From assembly GCF_000009625.1 (NCBI RefSeq), contig NC_002678.2:5178001-5242000 (forward strand): DNA of 64,000 nt, given 5' to 3'. The notes beneath the pieces are model-generated. The model searched no databases, was not told the origin of the DNA, and worked only from the letters and a program-made list of their open reading frames with translations. This stretch comes from Mesorhizobium japonicum MAFF 303099 (lineage in GTDB: Bacteria > Pseudomonadota > Alphaproteobacteria > Rhizobiales > Rhizobiaceae). Shown here one piece after another: positions 58,974-64,000 of this stretch (the stretch's first letter is position 1; the number at the start of each line of letters is the position of its first letter). The position numbers were made by a program, and so were the translations under genes.

Positions 58974-60545
58974 GTGGAGATGCACGTGCTGGATAAGACG
59001 CAGATGGAGCGGCTCGAGGCAAAAGCGGTCAACTCCGCCAAGACACGACAGCCGCTCTATGCTCCGCGCAAGAAAATCTTCCCTAAACGCGCCTCGGGCA
59101 GCTTTCGCCGCTTCAAATGGCTGGTGATGGCGATCACGCTGGGCATCTATTATCTGATGCCCTGGTTGCGCTGGGATCGAGGTCCGTTTGCTCCTGATCA
59201 GGCCGTGCTGATCGATCTTGCCAACCGCCGTTTCTACGTCTTCTTCATCGAGATATGGCCGCAGGAATTCTACTATGTCGCCGGCCTTCTGATGATGGCC
59301 GGCATCGGCCTCTTCCTGATCACGTCCACCGTCGGCCGCGCCTGGTGCGGCTATACCTGCCCGCAGACGGTATGGGTCGATCTTTTCCTAGTTGTGGAGC
59401 GGGCGATCGAAGGCGATCGCAACGCTCGCATGAAGCTCGACGCCGGCCGCTGGACCGCGCGCAAACTGGTGCTGCGTGTGTCGAAACACGCCATCTGGCT
59501 GGTCATAGCGGCAGCTACCGGCGGCGCCTGGATCCTCTATTTCGCCAATGCGCCGACGCTGATCGGCGACGTATTCAACGGCACCGCCGCTTCGGTCGCC
59601 TACGTCACCATCGCGGTGCTAACGGCGACCACCTACACGTTCGGCGGGCTGATGCGCGAGCAAGTCTGCACCTACATGTGCCCGTGGCCGCGCATCCAGG
59701 CTGCCATGCTCGACGAGAATTCGCTCACTGTGACCTACAATGACTGGCGTGGCGAACCTCGTTCGCGGCACGCCAAGAAGGTCCAGGCTGCGGGGCAGCC
59801 GGTCGGTGACTGCGTCGACTGCAATGCCTGTGTCGCAGTCTGCCCGATGGGGATCGACATTCGCGACGGCCAACAACTCGAATGCATCACTTGCGCGCTG
59901 TGCCTTGATGCCTGCGACGGCGTCATGAACAAGCTCGGCAAGGAGCGCGGGCTGATCTCCTATGCGACGCTGTCCGACTACAACGCCAACATGGCGGTGG
60001 CGACCGCAGGCGGCTCCGGTCCCGTGAACCCTTCACTCGTCAGAACGGCCGACAGCACATTCTCCGCCAGGTTGGCGCATTTCCATATTCGCAAGATCTT
60101 CCGGCTGAGGACCTTCTTCTACATGGGCGCGTGGACGGCGGTCGGGCTTGCCTTGATCTATTCGCTGCTGACGCGCGACCGACTCGAGATCAACGTCCTG
60201 CACGACCGCAATCCGCAATTCGTGACCCTGTCCGACGGCTCGATCCGCAACGGTTACACCGTCAAGCTGCTTAACATGATCCCCGAGCCAAGGACGATCG
60301 TCGTCACGATGCAGGGCTTGCAGGGAGCCGAAATGAGCGTCGTCGGCAGTGATCTGCCGGCAGCTCGCTTGTTCGCCATCGCGGTCGAACCCGACCGGCT
60401 GAACATGCTGAAGGTTTTCGTGCGCCAGCCAGCGGGTGAGGTTCGGCACGCTGCACAAACCTTCAAGTTCCGCGTCGAGGACAGAGCGAGCTTCGAATCG
60501 GACGAATACACCGCCACCTTCAACGCACCGGAGATCGCCAGATGA
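58974..60545 (+). CDS. fixG: FixG, membrane ferredoxin-like protein for cbb3 maturation
   Basis: About 523 residues (CcoG family). Several membrane helices and polyferredoxin cysteine clusters are present: CGYTCPQTVW, GDCVDCNACVAVCPMGID and LECITCALCLDAC. It is thought to reduce copper for oxidase assembly. The GTG at 58974 is the longest start; ATG 58980 and a GTG at 58986 after GGAG are alternatives. It is co-transcribed with fixHIS by overlaps. Confidence 0.95.
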   Translation: MEMHVLDKTQMERLEAKAVNSAKTRQPLYAPRKKIFPKRASGSFRRFKWLVMAITLGIYYLMPWLRWDRGPFAPDQAVLIDLANRRFYVFFIEIWPQEFYYVAGLLMMAGIGLFLITSTVGRAWCGYTCPQTVWVDLFLVVERAIEGDRNARMKLDAGRWTARKLVLRVSKHAIWLVIAAATGGAWILYFANAPTLIGDVFNGTAASVAYVTIAVLTATTYTFGGLMREQVCTYMCPWPRIQAAMLDENSLTVTYNDWRGEPRSRHAKKVQAAGQPVGDCVDCNACVAVCPMGIDIRDGQQLECITCALCLDACDGVMNKLGKERGLISYATLSDYNANMAVATAGGSGPVNPSLVRTADSTFSARLAHFHIRKIFRLRTFFYMGAWTAVGLALIYSLLTRDRLEINVLHDRNPQFVTLSDGSIRNGYTVKLLNMIPEPRTIVVTMQGLQGAEMSVVGSDLPAARLFAIAVEPDRLNMLKVFVRQPAGEVRHAAQTFKFRVEDRASFESDEYTATFNAPEIAR

Positions 60546-61039
60546 GCACCAATACGCAAAAGACGCGTGAGTTCACCGGCAGGCACATGCTGCTCACCAT
60601 TCTCGGCTTTTTCGGCGTGATCATCGCGGTCAATCTCACGATGGCGACACTCGCCAGCACGAGCTGGACCGGCCTTGTCGTCGAGAACACCTATGTGGCC
60701 AGCCAGCAATTCAACCGAAAGGCCGAGGAAGGGCGCGCGCAGGCGGCACTCGGCTGGACCGGCAAACTGACGATCGCTCGGAGTGAGGTCCGCTACAGCT
60801 TGAGCGATACCACCGGCAAGCCGGTCCCGTTGCATGGCGTCAAGATACTGTTTCGTCATCCCGCCTACGAGGCTGGGGACAAGGCCGTCACTCTCGCCCT
60901 CGTCTCGGACCAGGAATTTGCCGCGCAGCACTTGCCAAGGGATGGCGTCTGGATCGTCGAAGTCGACGCCGATGCCGGTCTGACAGAGCCCTATCGCGAC
61001 GTTCGCCGGATCATGATTTCGCAAGGAGCGCTGCAATGA
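60542..61039 (+). CDS. fixH: FixH, cbb3 assembly protein
   Basis: A 165-residue protein with one N-terminal helix (MLLTILGFFGVIIAVNLTMA) and a periplasmic domain typical of FixH/CcoH (NTYVASQQFNRKAEEGRAQA). It stabilises the oxidase during assembly. It overlaps both fixG and fixI by four bases. Confidence 0.94.
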   Translation: MSTNTQKTREFTGRHMLLTILGFFGVIIAVNLTMATLASTSWTGLVVENTYVASQQFNRKAEEGRAQAALGWTGKLTIARSEVRYSLSDTTGKPVPLHGVKILFRHPAYEAGDKAVTLALVSDQEFAAQHLPRDGVWIVEVDADAGLTEPYRDVRRIMISQGALQ

Positions 61040-63324
61040 GCTGTTGTGCACCCAGCGCGGAACTGGCGCTGGATCTGACCAGTACCACATCGGTCCTGCC
61101 GTCTAGCCAGGAGATCAGGTTGGCGAGCCGATCGCTTGGCGACAATCTTTGGCAGACCGACCTTTCAGTGCCGACGGTTCACTGCGCGGCGTGCATCCAG
61201 GCCATCGAGACGGCTCTCGGAAGGCTCGATCGCGTCGAAGGCGCTCGTGTCAACCTGTCGACGAAACGGGTCGCGATCCGGTGGCGTGGGGACTCTGTGC
61301 CTCCGTTTGTCGCCGCGCTGGGACGGCTGGGCTTTCAGGCGCACCTGTTCGAAGCCGACCCTGATAAGAAGGACAAGACGCTTGCCGAGCTGATCCGCGC
61401 GGTCGCGGTCGCCGGGTTCGCCGCCGGCAACATCATGCTTCTTTCGGTCTCGGTCTGGTCCGGCGCCGAAGGTGCTACCCGCGACCTGTTTCACTGGGTC
61501 TCTGCATTGATCGCCATCCCGGCGCTCACCTTTGCCGGCGGCATCTTCTTCCGCTCGGCCTGGAATGCACTGCGCCACGGCCGCATGAACATGGACGTGC
61601 CGATCGCGGTTGGGGTGTCGCTCGCTTATGCCATGAGCCTCTACGAGACGATCAATCATGGCGATCACGCCTATTTCGACGCGTCCGTATCCCTGCTGTT
61701 TTTCCTGTTGATCGGCCGCACCCTGGATCACGTCATGCGCGAACGGGCACGGACCGCCGTGAAAGGCCTGTCCCAGTTGGCCGCACGTGGCGCCATGGTG
61801 CTGCGCGGCGATGGCGCGCGCGACTACCTGCCGGTTGGCGAGATCGAACCGGGCATGCAACTGCTGGTCGCCGCCGGCGAAAGGGTGCCTGTCGACAGCA
61901 GGGTCATTCGCGGCGCGTCGGATCTCGACTGCTCGCTGGTTTCCGGCGAGAGCACACCGAAAACCGTGGCGTCCGGGGAACAGGTTCAGGCCGGCACGCT
62001 CAATCTTACCGGCCCGCTGACCATCGAAGCGACCGCTGCCGCAAAGGACTCCTTCCTGGCGGAAATGGTTCGGCTGATGGAAGCCCCCGAAGGTGGTCGT
62101 GCGCACTATCGGCGGATCGCCGACCGTGTCTCGGCGCTCTACGCGCCGGTGGTCCATCTCACCGCCTTCGTGACGTTCCTTGGCTGGATGGCGGTAACCG
62201 GCGACTGGCACCGGGCAGTGACGATCGCGATCGCCGTTCTCATCATCACATGCCCGTGCGCGCTCGGTCTGGCCGTGCCGATCGTGCAAGTGGTCGCGGC
62301 GCGCCGCTTGTTCGAAGCCGGCGTGATGGTCAAGGACGGATCGGCCATTGAGCGCCTGGCAGCGATAGACGTGGCGGTATTCGACAAGACCGGCACGCTA
62401 ACGCTCGGTCAGCCCAGGCTGGTCAACGCGTCGACCATCGATCCGGCGATGCTGGCGATCGCAGCCGACATGGCGGCGCACTCCCGTCACCCGTTCTCGA
62501 AGGCCATCGCCGCATTCGCGGGTTTTGCCGGCCAGCCGAAGCTGGAAGCCGTCAGCGAGCACCCGGGTCTCGGCATCGAAGCGACGACCGCGGACAGCAC
62601 CTGGCGTCTTGGCCGGCGCGGCTGGGCCGGATGGAAAGCCCGGACCGGTGGCGAAGGCAAGTATGGCGGCTATGGCGGGACGGTGCTTTCGAAGAATGGG
62701 AGGATCGTCGCCTCCTTCACGTTCGAGGACGCTACGCGCGCCGACGCCAAGGCGGCGGTCGGGCAATTGAAGGATGCCGGCGTGTCGGTCGAAATGCTGT
62801 CCGGGGATATAGTCCATGCCTGCGGCGAGGTTGCCGGGACGTTGGATATCGAGAGTTTCGTTCCGGCGCTGCTTCCCTCCGGCAAGGTTGAGCGGATCGA
62901 GGTGCTGGCCAGGGCGGGCCACAAGGTTCTGATGGTGGGCGACGGGCTCAACGACACGCCGGCCCTCGCTGCCGCGCATGTCTCGATCGCGCCGGCAACC
63001 GCCGCCGATATTGGCCGCAACGCGGCCGATTTCGTGTTCCTGCGCGAAAGCCTGCTGGCGGTGCCCCTGGCGCTGGATGTCTCGCGGCAAGCGGGAAGGC
63101 TGATCCGGCAGAATATCGCCATTGCGATCGTCTACAACGCTGTCGCCGTGCCGATTGCCATTCTCGGGCACGTCACGCCGTTGATCGCGGCGATCGCGAT
63201 GTCGGCCTCATCGCTGCTGGTCATCGGAAACGGGCTGCGGCTGCAGGGCTTTAGGCTCGCCGAGCTGACGAGGGCTTCTTCGGCAACGCATTCCGGCATT
63301 CACCCATCAGCGCGGTCATCATGA
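61036..63324 (+). CDS. fixI: FixI, copper-exporting P1B-type ATPase for cbb3 biogenesis
   Basis: A 762-residue pump. The N-terminal metal-binding C50-A-A-C53 (VHCAAC), the transmembrane CPC in ITCPCALGLAVP, the phosphorylated Asp450 in DKTGTLT and the hinge GDGLNDTPAL are intact. It delivers copper to the periplasm for FixN. The stop overlaps the fixS start. Confidence 0.95.
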   Translation: MSCCAPSAELALDLTSTTSVLPSSQEIRLASRSLGDNLWQTDLSVPTVHCAACIQAIETALGRLDRVEGARVNLSTKRVAIRWRGDSVPPFVAALGRLGFQAHLFEADPDKKDKTLAELIRAVAVAGFAAGNIMLLSVSVWSGAEGATRDLFHWVSALIAIPALTFAGGIFFRSAWNALRHGRMNMDVPIAVGVSLAYAMSLYETINHGDHAYFDASVSLLFFLLIGRTLDHVMRERARTAVKGLSQLAARGAMVLRGDGARDYLPVGEIEPGMQLLVAAGERVPVDSRVIRGASDLDCSLVSGESTPKTVASGEQVQAGTLNLTGPLTIEATAAAKDSFLAEMVRLMEAPEGGRAHYRRIADRVSALYAPVVHLTAFVTFLGWMAVTGDWHRAVTIAIAVLIITCPCALGLAVPIVQVVAARRLFEAGVMVKDGSAIERLAAIDVAVFDKTGTLTLGQPRLVNASTIDPAMLAIAADMAAHSRHPFSKAIAAFAGFAGQPKLEAVSEHPGLGIEATTADSTWRLGRRGWAGWKARTGGEGKYGGYGGTVLSKNGRIVASFTFEDATRADAKAAVGQLKDAGVSVEMLSGDIVHACGEVAGTLDIESFVPALLPSGKVERIEVLARAGHKVLMVGDGLNDTPALAAAHVSIAPATAADIGRNAADFVFLRESLLAVPLALDVSRQAGRLIRQNIAIAIVYNAVAVPIAILGHVTPLIAAIAMSASSLLVIGNGLRLQGFRLAELTRASSATHSGIHPSARSS

Positions 63325-63470
63325 CGATACTCGTCTACCTCATGCCAGTCGCCCTATTTCTTGGCGCACTGGGGCTGACTGGCTTTCTGTGGGCGTTGAA
63401 GAGTGGCCAATATGAGGATCTTGACGGAGCCGCTGAGCGCATCCTCCGGGACGACAAGCCGGAACGCTGA
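63321..63470 (+). CDS. fixS: FixS, small cbb3 maturation protein
   Basis: A 49-residue single-pass membrane protein beginning MTILVYLMPVALFLGALGL, then the family motif W-A-L-K-S-G-Q-Y-x-D-L-D-G. It is needed for copper and heme insertion. ATG overlaps the fixI stop and it ends the operon. Confidence 0.93.
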   Translation: MTILVYLMPVALFLGALGLTGFLWALKSGQYEDLDGAAERILRDDKPER

Positions 63471-63695
63471 GCCAGACCGCTGTTCCTGACGCTGTGCTGA
63501 CGCCTCCCGTCAGCCGACTCGGAATAACGATTGAAGCTCCACAACCAGTTAAGTCGCTTAACGTAGATTTGTGAAAAGCCCCTGTCCCTCGAAGGACTGC
63601 GTCGCCGGTCCCGCCCCAACATAGACGCGGCCAATGTCATAACGTACGCAAAGCTGATGTTCATGTTCACGATAGGTGCGGACACGGGGTTGCAG

Positions 63696-64000
63696 TTACA
63701 CTTGTTTGGGTTCAACTGCAGGTTTCGTGCACCCAATTTCGTCCAGATAATCGGCCCACCACTGCACCATACTGACGCGCTTTTCCCAGTGCTCTGCCCT
63801 GGCGTAAGTGCGCCGAACGTCGTTCTTTTCAATATGGGTCAGCTGTCTCTCTTGCGTCTGGATGCCACTTGCCGCATTCATTCAACAGAGTTGATGCCGT
63901 TGCTCGGAAACCGTGAGCCGCTGCTTTTTCTTGCTGTAACCCATGCGACGCAGGGCGGCGTTAAGTGTATTGTCGGAAATCGGACGAGAACCCGATCGCA
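63696..64000 (-). pseudogene. P4-type tyrosine integrase, decayed C-terminal part
   Basis: Reading down from the window edge, RPISDNTLNAALRRMGYSKK leads to AHGFRATASTLLNECGKWHP in another frame. ERQLTHIEKNDVRRTYARAE with the terminal WADYLDEIG follows in a third. The active Arg (GFRATA), His (LTH) and Tyr (RTYARAE) positions are recognisable. At least two frameshifts kill it. Its N-terminus is outside the window. Such integrases mark island or element boundaries. Confidence 0.85.

Noticed and set aside
63548..63562. Small dyad GTTAAG-TCG-CTTAAC after fixS
   Set aside because: Six-base arms with no T-run; too short to call terminator or operator.

Overview
The window looks like part of the symbiosis island of a Mesorhizobium (M. 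loti / M. japonicum type). The support is a RipS/XopAD (SKWP-repeat) type III effector next to a gibberellin operon, a nod box, a Trb-type conjugation cluster with traG, and the microaerobic respiration genes fixNOQP/fixGHIS with hemN and an fnrN-type regulator. Many truncated transposases, recombinases and 3' gene fragments between the intact blocks fit an island that has been reshuffled repeatedly. Names come from motifs and family memory; no database search was possible.

Layout. 1-7.9 kb: a giant repeat effector ending in a shikimate-kinase-like domain; its last codons lie inside the end of an 820-bp IS6 element (7875-8694). 8.7-9.9 kb: a Tn3-family transposase relic, then a candidate NifA/sigma-54 promoter. 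9.9-20 kb: a GC-rich gibberellin operon (CYP112, CYP114, a ferredoxin-SDR fusion, CYP117, GGPP synthase, copalyl diphosphate synthase, kaurene synthase, type 2 IPP isomerase). It should convert IPP/DMAPP to GA9. No intact CYP115, needed for GA4, was found. 20.4-24 kb: an MFS exporter, an altered cold-shock gene and a frameshifted F-box/HEAT-like gene. 24-29 kb: truncated tyrosine recombinases, a LysE / DapA-like / B3/4 operon with a MocR regulator relic, and a dead IS630 element. 28.8-31 kb: periplasmic alpha-carbonic anhydrase, an IS4 relic, and a LuxI-type synthase without an adjacent luxR.

31.2-38 kb: a nod box drives a GlmS/NodM gene. Next come three minus-strand 3' fragments (hemN, an EEP nuclease, dapA); hemN and dapA are partial copies of loci elsewhere in the window. 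Then a porin, an IS6 relic with an 11-copy GGATA array, and a hemN-like gene. 38-39.9 kb: remnants of zinT, an aztD-like gene, a DNA methylase and an XRE regulator. 40-52 kb: traG, a ribbon-helix-helix gene and trbB-C-D-E-J-L-F-G-I plus a DUF2274 gene, tightly overlapping. 52.4-63.5 kb: hemN, fnrN, a hemerythrin gene, then fixNOQP and fixGHIS, with FNR/FixK-type boxes in the control regions. 63.7-64 kb: a decayed P4-type integrase running off the window.

How it fits together. NodD (nod box), NifA/RpoN (candidate gibberellin promoter) and FnrN/FixK (hemN, fix genes) would give successive control from root infection to low-oxygen bacteroid. The effector and gibberellin act on the host; cbb3 oxidase, carbonic anhydrase and porin serve bacteroid physiology; the trb/traG set would mobilise the island.
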